A stretch of 64,000 nt of DNA from Erpobdella octoculata (taxonomy: Eukaryota; Annelida; Clitellata; Hirudinida; Erpobdellidae): positions 20,106,202 through 20,170,201 of the forward strand of contig OZ022245.1 of NCBI GenBank assembly GCA_963978895.1, read 5' to 3'. The notes beneath the pieces were generated by a model that was given only the letters and a program-made list of their open reading frames with translations, was not told the DNA's origin and made no database searches. Position 1 is the first letter of the stretch; every line of letters begins with the position of its first letter. Positions 47,100 through 58,365 of the stretch are shown one piece after another. A program made the translations under genes and the position numbers.

Positions 47100-48520
47100 T
47101 CGGAAGGAGTGGTCACCGATACAAGTATGCGTAGACGGGACGAAAACGTTGAGTGTTTTAGAGGACCGAAGACGGCCGGAGTCATCGGCTAGGGGTTTTA
47201 TGTGACGTTGAAGGTACAGTGGTGCAAGCCCGCGGAGGCACTGGAAGACAAGCAGACAGAGTTAAAATTGGATGCATTCATTTATTTTAAGGACGTGATG
47301 CTGGTCGCGCAGAACTGGGGTGATGTTGTCCTACCTGCCAATGCCGCCAACGATCTGTGCGGCGGCATTGACAACAGCCTGAAGCAGCGGTAGTCCAGCA
47401 AATGTGGCATTTCAATAGTCTAGATGTGACAGGATGAACGACTGGACCAGCATGCACGTGGCAGCGATCTGATGACGGCGCGAATCCGCCACAGCACCCC
47501 GAATCAGGTTCGAATGAACTTGGTGATGTGTATAACCAGTGTCAGGCCGCTGTCGAGTTGTAGTCCGAGGTCATGCACCACACCGACAGGCCAGACGAAG
47601 TGGGAACAGACCAGGAACGCGTCATTGTCGAGTTGAGCAAGCATCCGAGAAGAAGACCAAATCCGTTCAGTTTTTGACGGGTTGAACTGTAGTCGGTTGG
47701 ACTTCATACATCCCATGACCTCGGATATACAAGCCATCAGTGCATGACGGAGACGCGAGATGTCAATCGCAGATGGCTTGCACGATCCATATAATTGAGA
47801 ATCGACATCTAGATGATAAAGTAGACCATGTCTTTGGATGATTTCGGTAACATCAGCCGTGTATAAAACGAATAGGATAATGCAGAGGACTGAGCCCTTA
47901 GGAACCATAAGAGAGTGTTGTGGTTGTCGAAAAATGACTGGAGTGCAGTAAGCTTTGTTGTCTGTTCGCCAGGTATGACATGAACCACCCCAGAACCGAC
48001 GAGAAAAGCTCAAATGACGTGTTCAGTCGTTGAACCAGGATCTGATGATCAATGGTGTCGAAGGTAGCCGACATGTCCAGCATTGACATTAGCACAAAGT
48101 TATGACCGTCGATGGATGAGAGGTTTGACAGAACCTGCATCAGCTTCATCTCAGTGGAGTGGACCCTCTGTGTCGATGTAGTTGACAACCTGTCAGGCAA
48201 CAATCTGCTCTAGCATGTTTGATAGTACAGACAGATTAGATATAGGTCTGTAATTGTCAACATCAGACAGCTCCAAACCTTGCTTCTTTAGTAGAGGAGT
48301 GATAACAACAGACTTGAAAGAATGTGGAAACGGTTGATAAGGAATTGTTGAAGAAAAAAGTGATGAAGGGTTCAATGGCGGACGCATTCAACAGCCATGT
48401 CGGGATGGGGTCGACAAAACATTGTTTGTTTTGAGAGTTACGGATGGCGGTGATTCAAGTATTCAGAATCTTTGGTTTCACCGTCAGGTGGTTTTCACAC
48501 AAATTTGAGACAAAAGTGGA
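47100..48520 (-). mobile_element. LINE fragment, L2/CR1 group (family E)
   Basis: Minus strand, in order: VITPLLKKQGLELSDVDNYR and PISNLS (48200-48330), MLDMSATFDTIDHQIL (48050-48090), a VPKGSVL box (47900), a HLDVDSQLYGS catalytic region (47820) in which the expected YADD is degraded, SNRLQFNPSKTE (47690) and VHDLGLQLDS (47560). Frameshifts separate several blocks. Confidence 0.82.
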
Positions 48521-48539
48521 GTCAGAAACAGCATAATCC

Positions 48540-48900
48540 AATGTCAGTCAAAAAATAATAACATTATTCGATCTTTTTTTCTTTCCTCCTTTTCTTGTTC
48601 ATGCAGCACAAATGTGCAAGAGTCATTCCTCTGCAAGCTAGCGCCATCTATGGGCTTGTTTTCCAGCTTTTCCAGCCTTGCCTCGATGATATTCACTCCA
48701 GAAGCAAATAATTCAATTTTGGAAAAAGTCTCCCTATATGATTTCCTTAGTACTTGAACCAACCAAACTGTTGAATACCAGCTCAAAGTGGAATACCATC
48801 ATCTTTGTCATATTATTATTGAATCCATTAGTGATCTTCCTAAGTATTGCCTCAAGGTTCTCGAGATTAATTGATTTGGCCATTATCTAACTTGAAAACC
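48540..48900 (-). pseudogene. Probable ORF1 coiled-coil remnant of family E LINE
   Basis: Two frames read NLENLEAILRKITNGFNNN and ETFSKIELFASGVNIIEARL then EKLENK, a coiled coil. It lies immediately upstream, on the same strand, of the LINE at 47100-48520. Confidence 0.45.
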
Positions 48901-48974
48901 AGTTGCAAAATTGATTCAAACTCGGTAAAAGATTTTGATTGAAGCACAATATAAATTACAAAAACAGCGTACAA

Positions 48975-49105
48975 GCAGGCCCGTAGGCAGGATTTAGTGA
49001 GTGGGGAGGCTATGAAAATTAGTAGGGGGGCTACTGACGAACGAAGGCACCGAAGAAGCCTGACCGCGAGCGCCGCAGGTGCGAAGCCCCTCGCGATAAG
49101 GAGAT
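48975..49105. mobile_element. DNA transposon terminus fragment
   Basis: CAGGCCCGTAGGCAGGATTT followed by GGGGAGGCTA/GGGGGGCTACTG and a GC-rich GCGAGCGCCGCAGG block look like a degraded transposon end. No partner end or duplication seen. 49106-50290 contains no recognised feature. Confidence 0.35.
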
Positions 49106-50302
49106 TTGCCAAAGCATTTTGTAGCATTTGACAAAAAATGGCATCCAATTTTGGATATCCTATTATTTAATTTTAGATTTTCTAAGAGTTGCAATATGTT
49201 GCTCGTAAAAACAAAAAATAACAATTTCCACAGGAAATTTTGTCAAATAACAGTATGCTTGTTGTTATCCACAATCTTGATTTTTGATGCGTGCATGGCA
49301 AACCAATGGGATGACAGCACTGAATCAAATTGTCCAAATTTAATTATTGATTAAGACAACCGTTATAGTCCACAATACAATAACTTACTTATTTTATTTT
49401 TGATAAAAACTTGTACATCTGTATCAAATGCCAAGAAATCAATAAAATAAAATTGGATTTAAATATTTGTTTTGACAAAGATCAAACCACATTATAATAA
49501 AATGTACTATTTAGTTTACTTTCTCATTTTAAGTTACTAATACTTACTAAACATCCATTCATGTGTTACACATAAAACTTGTCATCAGTTTCTAAACAAT
49601 CTAAATAGAAGATTAGATTATATATCAAGTCTATCATTAAACTTATATTGTTGAAAAGATTGTGTGGTTTGACAGTAAGCTTTAAATTGTTTCTTTGAAT
49701 TAATCAGTTCAGAATATTGGGGTTAATAGTATTGCAGTGTCAGACTAGCACTAAAATATACTAAATTATGAAAATAGTTTGAATTATTGAGTCATTCAAA
49801 AATCAAAAGCCAAAGTTTGTCAGCTAAGCTGAATTAGCTTCTTTCTCTGTTCTAAAACTGTAAGATTAAAGTTATTATAATATTGTACTGATTATGAAAC
49901 TCATCACAATTTTCATCCTGAAACGAAATATTAGTCAATTTCGTAAGAGATTTTCTACCAGTTTGTCATGGATTAATGAAATAAATTTTATATATGTTTA
50001 TATAGACACATAATATCTTCAAAATAAAACCTTAATCAATACAAAAATTTAATTACTATGAAAGATATAAGGCTTTTACCAAACGCCATAAACCTGATGA
50101 TTTTGTTTACATTTAGAATATTAGAAAAATTCGTTTTAAAAAAATCTGTTGATGTTGCGACAATAATTTTTTGATGATATAATTTATTTTTAGTTGTTTT
50201 ATTAATACCGATACTTTTTTTTTAAATATTTTGAAATTAAATTGAACGCCTGCTAGCTTCACACATACATTTACATACACGTTATCCCATACTACGAACG
50301 CC

Positions 50303-50373
50303 CACTGATCTCTATAATATTATATATTATAGAGATCTGATCTCTATAATATTATATATTATAGAGATCAGTG
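50303..50373. mobile_element. 71-bp perfect palindromic mini-element
   Basis: Begins CACTGATCTC and ends GAGATCAGTG. The inside is two copies of a 31-base palindrome (50307-50337 and 50339-50369; arms GATCTCTATAATAT). Flanked by the direct repeat CGAACGCC (50295-50302, 50374-50381), consistent with an 8-base target duplication. Confidence 0.75.
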
Positions 50374-50628
50374 CGAACGCCTGCTAGCTTCACTCCAGTA
50401 ATGGATGTGTAGTAGCTTGAAATGAGAAACTAAACTAAAAAGTCTATTTCATTATAATATGGTTTGATCATTGTCAAGACAATTATTTGAATCCGATTTT
50501 ATTTTATTGCATTCTTGGTATTTGATAGGTATCCATATCAATTGCTTTACAGAGCGATTTTTCAAATGCCAGATGTACAAGTTTGCTTTTTCTCTCATGG
50601 GACATTGATCTTCTCTGTGGTTGTAGTA

Positions 50629-52344
50629 GGGGAGAGTGGTACCAAATGGTCACACAATTTTACACTTTTATTCAAATCAATCATACAAAAAAACTATAAG
50701 TGATAGAAATAAAATTTTTTCACATAATGAAAGCAAAAACATTCCACTACTGAAAACCGCTCATTAAAAATTTTCATATTATAACAATTTTATAAAAAAC
50801 GATAAATAACGCAACCTCTTCCAAAATTTCTGGCTGGCCATTCAGTACAACCTGGTAGTATTGAATGGACACCCCCAAGTACTCAATGGTCACTCATGCA
50901 ATTTTTATTATAGAAGACAGAATTCTCAACAAATGGTAAGGCAAAATATTTTATTTCACAGAAAAATCTTTATTATTGTTAATTAAAAAAAAAAAAAAAA
51001 TTTTGTCATTTTATTAAAAAGTTGTAGCCTATAAACCAAGACTATATGCTGAAAAGTCAAAAGAAAATTTTATATGTCCATTTCTGCGTTTCGATTTTTG
51101 AAGGATTGGATCTCCTATTTTTACAACAATCTGATCCATATCAGCCTCACAAATCCCTTTATCTTTAGATAAAAATTTGGCCTCTTCGGTGTCTTTATCT
51201 TTGTATACAAATTTCAGAAAATCAGCCGAAACTTTATCCTCTTTTACTTAAACAATTTTGCCTACATAATAGGTTTTTGAGTCAAAAAAATATTCAAAAA
51301 GACACCAATCCCCTATTTCTATCTTGGCGCTGTCAATGTTAAAATGAGGATCTTTACTGGTGAGCATATTTTTAAATGTTGATTTCCCGTCAGGCTCGAT
51401 GTCTGGGAAGCTTTTAGAAATATCCCTTCTTGCTGCAAGTTTTGATGTTTTTAACTTGCATCTCCTCAAATCTCTTTCTGTCCTTTCTTTCTGCAAAACA
51501 TTCTTTACAGGAGTATCTGTCAATATGGTAGAAGACAGTTTCTTCCGACCCCCGCCTCGTTTGCGAGCTGCAGCTTTCGGAAAAGGGCGGATCATCTGAA
51601 GCGTTGCCGATAACTCTGATCCACTGGGTTCGACAACGACCATAGAGCTGTTGGGAGTTTGAACTTTTTCTTTAGTCACTATTCCATAAACAAGCTGTTG
51701 TGGTGTAAACAAGATGTCTGTAGCAAGAGGATCTGGATTTGGAAGCAGATCATCTGTATTTTGAAGCTGTAGATAGTCTGTTTCTCATTCTGAAACATAA
51801 CCATAACAACATTAAGTAGTGATTAATATGTATATGTCTTTAATATATTAAACAATTTCATTATATTACATTAACATTTTGATCAATAATGAACCTAAAC
51901 ACATTTATGAACATTTAAACATTTAGCAATACTGAATAACTATGGTCATTAAGTACGACCTTACAGTGGTCATTTAGTACGAACCGAGATGTACGAGCAT
52001 TTTAGTCTGCAACGAGCAAAATAATAATTTTTGACATCCAAACTTTAGATTAAAATATTAATCAAACATCTCTTTATTTACTAAAAAAATCTTACAAAAT
52101 ATAAACTTAAATATTTGATAAGAATAGAATAGTTCTGACCTGACTCGTTTTCACTTTTTCGTGCGAAAAAACAAAAAGCTCTATAAATGCTGAACGAAAT
52201 ACACGAGACACAAAAGAACAACACGGAACAAAGAGTTCATATATATACGCATTTTAAACCAGAGATGGGCGTAAAAAATAATTTAACAAATGAGAAAATC
52301 TCAGTGTCCGTTCTGTACAGTGTCTATTCAGTCCGGTTCTCCCC
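50629..52344 (-). mobile_element. Pogo/Tigger-type (Tc1/mariner) element
   Basis: Ends GGGGAGA...TCTCCCC are inverted and flanked by TA on both sides (50627-50628, 52345-52346), as for Tc1/mariner. The minus strand carries the C-terminal part of a transposase (51020-51790). Inserted in a hAT remnant whose reading continues at 52346. Confidence 0.75.
51020..51790 (-). pseudogene. Pogo-like transposase C-terminal region
   Basis: Readings IRPFPKAAARKRGGGRKKLS and STILTDTPVKNVLQKE are the basic tail following the DDE domain in Tigger/pogo-like transposases. Then IGDWCLFEYFFDSKTYYVGK, a stop at 51249-51247, and, in the same frame, VSADFLKFVYKD to QKSKRRNGHIKFSF, the usual C-terminal module. The DDE catalytic domain and CENP-B-like DNA-binding domain are absent. 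Confidence 0.7.
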
Positions 52345-52345
52345 T

Positions 52346-52702
52346 ACTCGTGTTAGACAATAAAATGAATTTTCACAAGTGGCAATCGAGATGCCGAGAG
52401 TCATTGCAGCTGAATAGTGCCAATTTAGAGTAGGAAATGCATCTTTATAGTCCAGCATAAAATCCATCATTTCCTGGAGACTGTAGCCTACATGTAATGA
52501 GAGCCTCGTCTGCAATATATTTTTCAACATCGTCATGCCTGTCTTGTTTTAGCAGTTGCGTCAACGGTTTAAGGTCGTTGACATCTAAAAACTTGTCTGA
52601 TGTTGGTAAAAGGGCAGACACTGCACAAGTCAAAACTTTAGAATAACTTAAATAACTATCAACAAAGCTTTCCATCAACTCTCCTAACATACCATCCAAC
52701 AT
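52346..52702 (-). pseudogene. hAT transposase C-terminal fragment
   Basis: Minus strand reads DVNDLKPLTQLLKQDRHDDV in one frame and, after a shift, FPTLNWHYSAAMTLGISIAT then CENSFYCLTRV, the hAT dimerisation motif (usually ATCERSFS.L). The reading is cut by the pogo element at 52345. Confidence 0.7.
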
Positions 52703-52703
52703 G

Positions 52704-53211
52704 CTAAAATAAACAGCACAAAGCTGATTCCACTGTGGTGAACACTATATTGCTCATTACAGAATCACGTAGCGTGCTAGTGAAATGTTTCGTTTTAAAC
52801 TCTTCCTTTGAAAACATTAAAAATGTGCATTTTTGGTGAACCCACCTTCTACACCATTCGCACTCCACCCATGCAGTCCCCACCTGCACCCTCTCCACCG
52901 TTCCAGCAATACAAACAATAGTTTGTCATGTTGTCCGATGCCAGCAGGATTTCTTTTAACCACTGTTCCCTTTCACTATCTGGATTAAAAGAACCACTCA
53001 GATCTTCTCCACGATCCGGTCTTCTAATGAAAACGCCTACAAAAATACCACAATTGTAGGCATCATTCTGATGCTTAGTCACGGGTGGCTTTTTAATGTT
53101 TAGACGTGATGGATTTATAAAAAAACCATTATTTTTCAAAAAAAAATTTTTGTTAGAATACGCAGGAGGTGTTAACGAGTAGCCACTTTGCATATTTTGA
53201 ATATTTTGCAT
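52704..53211 (-). pseudogene. Ulp1-like protease end plus PHD-like finger
   Basis: Minus strand. First frame: PPVTKHQNDAYNCGIFVGVF, which fits the Gln and catalytic Cys region of Ulp1/SENP-type cysteine proteases (Q.D..NCG.F). Downstream, NYCLYC in one frame and WVECEWCRRWVHQKC in the next form a C4HC3-like PHD finger pattern broken by one frameshift. Protease-PHD readings occur in some transposon proteins; which superfamily is unclear. Confidence 0.45.
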
Positions 53212-53749
53212 AATTAGCCACAGTGAGCTAGACTCGATTGTCCAATCGCAGCGTCTGTTTATGTTTCGGTTTGCTCGAAGAAATTGGTATACGGTCCGAC
53301 GTTTTATTCGATAACTTTTTTATTTATTAACTTTGAGAAGCGAAAGTTATATTGTTGGATTTGAAATTGAATTATCTAAAAACAAGCATCTTGGATATAT
53401 CCAGGGCAGCAGTTTAAAACAAATTCGATTTTCTCAAAGAAGAGCCAAGGTTGATTTGTATGCAATTTGCGGCGGAAAATCGTCGTTTTTCGCTTATAAC
53501 TTTTTTATTTGTTGAACCGAAGACAATCCAAATATACCATTCGATTTTATTTTTTAGACCCCATCCAACAATGTATAGCATAGCCCCAGGGCAAGCAATT
53601 TTTAAATTAGCATTGCCAGCCTCGAGGCTAACTTCACACACGTGCATTTTACAAATTTTACTGCACATTTTCTATGTTACGAGCGCCTGCTGGCTTGACT
53701 CCAGTCAACTTTTTGGGGGCAATACCGAAGATCCTGCCGTTGTTGAATA

Positions 53750-53840
53750 TTCAGCTCCGCCCCCAGGTGGAGATTATTTTATTAAAAATATTTAGCTCCG
53801 CCTATTTTATTAATAATATTTAGCTCCGCATAAAAGTTTA
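53750..53840. repeat. Short tandem repeat TATTTAGCTCCGC
   Basis: Three spaced copies of TTTAGCTCCGC or CAGCTCCGC with TATTTTATTAA between them, just left of the hAT. Confidence 0.6.
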
Positions 53841-53853
53841 TTTGGCGCTTATT

Positions 53854-55566
53854 CAGCCCCGCAACTAGACTTCATGCTCTGGGGGGGGCGAGCTATCTTT
53901 AAAGGGGGGCGAAATGAAAATGGCCAAAAAACCACTAAAATTATATCGGGAGTTGAAAAAGACAATGTAAATATTATATGTAAAACCAAGGTGCATCAGC
54001 AACACCCATATTGTTTATTATTTTTATGACTTCATTTTGAATTTGCTGGAATAGTTTATAAAAATAAAATGACAAAAAGTGCAATAAATAAAAATAATCA
54101 ATATTTATCGTAAATCTTTGCATTACAGAATTAATTTTCTGTTTTGTTTTTTAATTTAAACACAATCTGTAATTTTATATAGGTACACTTCAAGCTTCTA
54201 TTCTGATATTTTAGGTTTTTGAGGTTGGATAGGCCAACTAGTGGGCCCCTAAAGTGGTTTAACATGTATGGATAAACTACTTCCGGATAGCCCCCTCTCC
54301 CGGTCATCAGCTATCAGTTTTTATACAGAAAAAATAAAAAAGTGGCTTTGAAAATATTTTGAAAAAGCAGCCCCCCGGTCATCAGTTTTTTGGAAGAAAA
54401 ATTAAAGAAAGGCTTTAAAAAGTTTTAGATTTTTTTCAAATATAAGTGGGCCGTGAGAAAAAGTTGCATCCCAAGGTTTTGCTTAGATGTTTGCAGTGAT
54501 GCGTTAATAAGTTAACCGCATTGGATACAAAATACACTATATTGCAGGTGTGTTGATAGATACCCAACATTCCCAATTTTGTGACTATTCCTGAATACGC
54601 TGCTTTAGCCAGCTATGTACCAGAATAATGGTTTACAGGCTTATAAAGTTCAAAAATGTACATAACTTAGAATTTTTCAGTAAGGGGGAGGGCGAGATAC
54701 GCTGCCTTATCTAGCTAAACACTACATAACAGGTTTATAAAGTTCAAAAAAGTACATGTCTTAGAATTTTTCAGGGGGGGGGGGGGCGAAATTCGCTGCC
54801 TTATCGAGCTATGAACTTGTATACAGGTTCGAAAGAATAGATACGTATCTTAGAATTTGGGGGGGGGGGCGAAATCTGCTGCCTTATCCAGTTATGAACT
54901 TGTATAATGGTTAACAGGTTTTAAAAAGTAGGTACATATCATAGAGTTTGGGGGGGCGAAATCCGCTGCCTTATCCAGTTATGAACTTTTATAACAGCTT
55001 ACAGGTTTATAAAGTTCGAAAAAGTAGGTACATATCTTAGAATGGGGGAGGGAAATACGCTGTTTTATCCAGCTACATAACGGGTTTATAAAGTTCAAAA
55101 AAGTACATGTCTTAGAATTTTTCAGGGGGGGGGGCGAAATCCGCTGCCTTATTATCGAGCTATGAACTTGTATACAGGTTCGAAAAAATAGGTACATATC
55201 TTGAATTTGGGGGGGGGGCGAAATCAGCTGCCTTATCCAGTTATGAACTTTTATAACGGTTTACGGGCTTATAAAGTTCAAAACATTACATGTGTTAGAA
55301 TTTTTCAGGAGGGGGGTGAAATCCGATGCCTTATCCAGTTATGAGTTTGTATAACGGTTAACAGGTTTATAAAGTTCGAAAAAGTAAGTACATATCTTAG
55401 AATTGGGGGGGGGCGAAATACGCTGTTTTATCCAGCTATTTACTTGTGTAACGGTTAACAGGTTTATAAATTTCAAAAAACTACATATCTTAAAATTTTC
55501 CAGGGGGGGCGAAATATCTTATAGGGGGGCTTTGCCCCCCCTCGCCCCCCCGTAGTTGCGGGGCTG
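53854..55566. mobile_element. hAT element with poly-G minisatellite
   Basis: 1713 bases, ends CAGCCCCGCAACTA and TAGTTGCGGGGCTG, 8-base duplication CGCTTATT (53846-53853, 55567-55574). Subterminal GGGGGGCGA tracts at both sides. The right half is a minisatellite. No transposase recognised. Confidence 0.9.
54480..55515. repeat. Minisatellite with poly-G tracts
   Basis: About nine degenerate units of 90-130 bases. Each has GGGGGGGCGAAAT(A/C)CGCTG, CCTTATCCAG(C/T)TATGAACTT, a TTTATAAAGTTC block and ACATATCTTAGAATTT. Confidence 0.9.
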
Positions 55567-56374
55567 CGCTTATTATATAATGTAATTTGTTTAGTTTTAT
55601 AATATACATGTATATATTTTTAAATTAAATAAATTGTATTATAAAAATTTAAGATTATGTCAGCATAGACAAAAGCGCAATTAATATCTCATCGACTACC
55701 TTCGTTAATGATATGGTCATATGCTAGGCCGACAGTTGATGGTTTTTCTTAGCAACCAGCAGTTTCTTATCTACTACTCTTTTCGTAATGGTCATATTAG
55801 TCATATACTCAAAAAATAAATGACTTGACATCTAGCAGTTTCTTATCTACTACTCCTTTCGTAATGGTCGTATACTCGAAAAATAAATGGCTTGAAAACA
55901 AGCAGCTTATAAAACGAGACCAGACAACTGTAAAATGAGATATATAATAGCTTGACCGACATTTTGTGATAACGAGATGCCAACTATAGTAGTTTATAAA
56001 TTTTTGACCGCCGAAAATAGCACAGAGACCATTGAATCTTGTTTCACACATTTGTTTGGTAACCTGGCCCGGTAAAATAAATTTGTTAATTTGTTTTGTT
56101 TCACTTTAATTCTAGGTTAATTTTTTTGTTATGATTGTATGTTATGTTTATTTTCTTGTTCTATTAAAATACTATGTTAATTTTTCTCTCCCTTTCTCTT
56201 TTATTTTTTGCCCCTGTTCCGATCAATTTTTGAGCGAAGCCGAGGTGGTGCAACCGTACGCTACGCCACGAGATTAAAGTTCTAAAATTATGTTTATTTT
56301 TCACAATTTCTGGAGTTTGTTGACACTAAACACGAAAAAACTTGTAGCAAGAATAGAAACATTTATTGGGCAAA

Positions 56375-56515
56375 AAACATGTGTTAGTAATAAGAATATG
56401 TGTTAGTAATAAGAACATGTGTTGGTTATAAGAACATGTGTTAGTAATAAGAACATGTGTTAGTAATAAGAACATGCGTTAGTAATAAGAACATGTGTTA
56501 GTAATAATATTTATT
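56375..56515. repeat. 19-bp minisatellite
   Basis: About seven units of GTGTTAGTAATAAGAACAT with few changes. 55575-56374 and 56516-56880 contain no recognised gene. Confidence 0.93.
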
Positions 56516-56904
56516 TACAAAAACTATAATAAGTTCTAAGGCTCTACACCCATCGGCGGTAGCACTCCTTTTCGCAAGTTGCATTTGTGTCTGACACAAC
56601 TGACAGAATTTTATCCTTGCTATGAGGCCCTGCATCATAGCCCATCCCACAGTGTCATCTTCCACATCTTTATTTAATTTAGAAGATAATATCCCAGTAA
56701 GGTCATGATAAAACAATTTGAGAAAATGAAAACTATAGAATAACATTATTCGTGTTCACTTTTAAATTTATAGCCATGGTTTGTTAGTGGAGCTGATTAT
56801 TATTAGTGGTTGGCGGCCTGTCAATCATGGACATCACATACCTGCCAATCATTGCTTGTTTATCTCAATAACTCCGGTAATGGCAGGATCTTCGGTATTG
56901 CCCT

Positions 56905-57030
56905 TTTTGGGTTAGGGTTTGAGATTTTTAAAAAACCGGGTCGGATTTTCAAACATAGGGTTTTCGATTTTTTAAGTTTTGGGTTCAGGTTTCAAAATTG
57001 AAAACTTTCGGGTTCAGGTTGAGTAGTACC
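56905..57030. mobile_element. Terminal remnant of the CCCGAA-type hAT
   Basis: GGGTTTGAG, AACCGGGTCGG, TTCGGGTTCAGGTT and GAGTAGTACCC recall, reversed, the left end of 27632-28955. It is cut at 57030 by the next element. Confidence 0.6.
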
Positions 57031-58365
57031 CAGTGTTGACGTAAGTACTCAGAAAATGTACTTAAGTATAAGTACTAAGTACTCTGTGTTAAATGTACTT
57101 TAAGTACAAGTACAAATACATTATTTATCTTGTACTTAAGTACAAGTACAGTTTTTTAAATTGTACTTATAAGTACAAGTACTCAAGTACCTTGAAAATT
57201 TTTATTGATCAGCATAGAACCAAATATTTATTAAGAAACATCACCAAAATGTCTTTTTGAGTTGAATCATTACTTTCTGAACCTGGTTCATAAAACCCAT
57301 AGAAATCACCAGTTGATGCTGTCACAACCTCTGCTTCTGGAAAAGTATTTGTTTCATTCATACGATTGACTTCAACTACGAACAGTTTTTCAGCCATCTT
57401 ACAATGTGTCAATGGCAGCCAGCGAACCTTAAAGTAGGGGTGTGACACGGCGGGATATCTGTATATGACTAGTTTCGTATTCGATGTCCCAGGATCACTG
57501 TATTTGCTCTCTGATGGTTCCAACTCTAATATGCTTGATTCAGCATACTCTTTAAATGCTTTTACAAAATTTTTCCCATTATAAGTCACAACATAGTTTT
57601 CTGACATTTTGTCTAACCGTATGTACTTGCATATGAACTAGGGCTATTAACATTTCCAGACGCCTTTCGTTTGACTTGCATGCTTTGCACGTGGAATGAG
57701 TCACTGTGGTTTTTACCATGAGCTCTCTAAAACCAAATAATACAAAATTTAAAGTTCTTAGTCTACAAATTATCAAAATTCTTATTCTTAAAATACTTTA
57801 ATATGCTTGGTGAAATTCGAAGGAGCTTTGTATTGACCGCGAATGGCATTCTTTTTAGGCTTGCAAAGACGGCAAAGAGCATTTATATAATCTGAAATAA
57901 TCTCCATCGTCAGAAACTATTTCACTGAAATAAGTCCTCACAACTAAAGGGAAAACTTAACTAACTTTGCAGTTATAGGTACGTTACAATATATCAGCCA
58001 TCTTGTAAGAAACCCTAATGTAAAAACTAGAATGACAAAGCATAACCTCGACAACAGAAAATGCTCGATCATAGAATCTATTACATAAACACTTATTTTT
58101 TAGGTTTACAAATTATAAAAAATTGAAATAATTCGTTTTAAAAATAAAAATGAAGCAATTTTTTTTAAAGTACTTAACTACTTTTGAAATGTACTTACTT
58201 AAGAAGTACACTAAAAATGTACTTAAGTACAAGTACTAAGTACACATTCGCAAAAGGACTTAAGTACAAGTACTAAGTACACATTCGCAAAAGGACTTAA
58301 GTACAAGTACTCAAGTACACCTATTGTACTTAAGTACATATGTACTTAAGTACTCGTCATCACTG
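57031..58365. mobile_element. hAT-like element with AAGTACTTAAGTAC repeats and a BED-finger gene
   Basis: Ends CAGTG(T/A)TGACG inverted at 57031 and 58365. Subterminal zones (57040-57190, 58160-58355) are packed with TACTTAAGTAC-type palindromes. Inside, on the minus strand, is a BED-finger reading. No matching 8-base duplication: left GTAGTACC, right CAGTGGCG. Confidence 0.8.
57600..57907 (-). CDS. BED zinc-finger protein, two exons
   Basis: ATG at 57907. Exon 57907-57797 encodes MEIISDYINALCRLCKPKK and SNFTKHIK; exon from 57726 continues RAHGKNHSDSF. Joined at a GT/AG intron they give C-x2-C ... H ... H spacing of a BED finger, the DNA-binding module of hAT proteins. The frame stops soon after. 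A separate open reading (57607-57209, starting MSENYVVTYNGKNFVKAF) follows and may be the next exon or an unrelated accessory protein; I do not recognise it. Confidence 0.6.
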
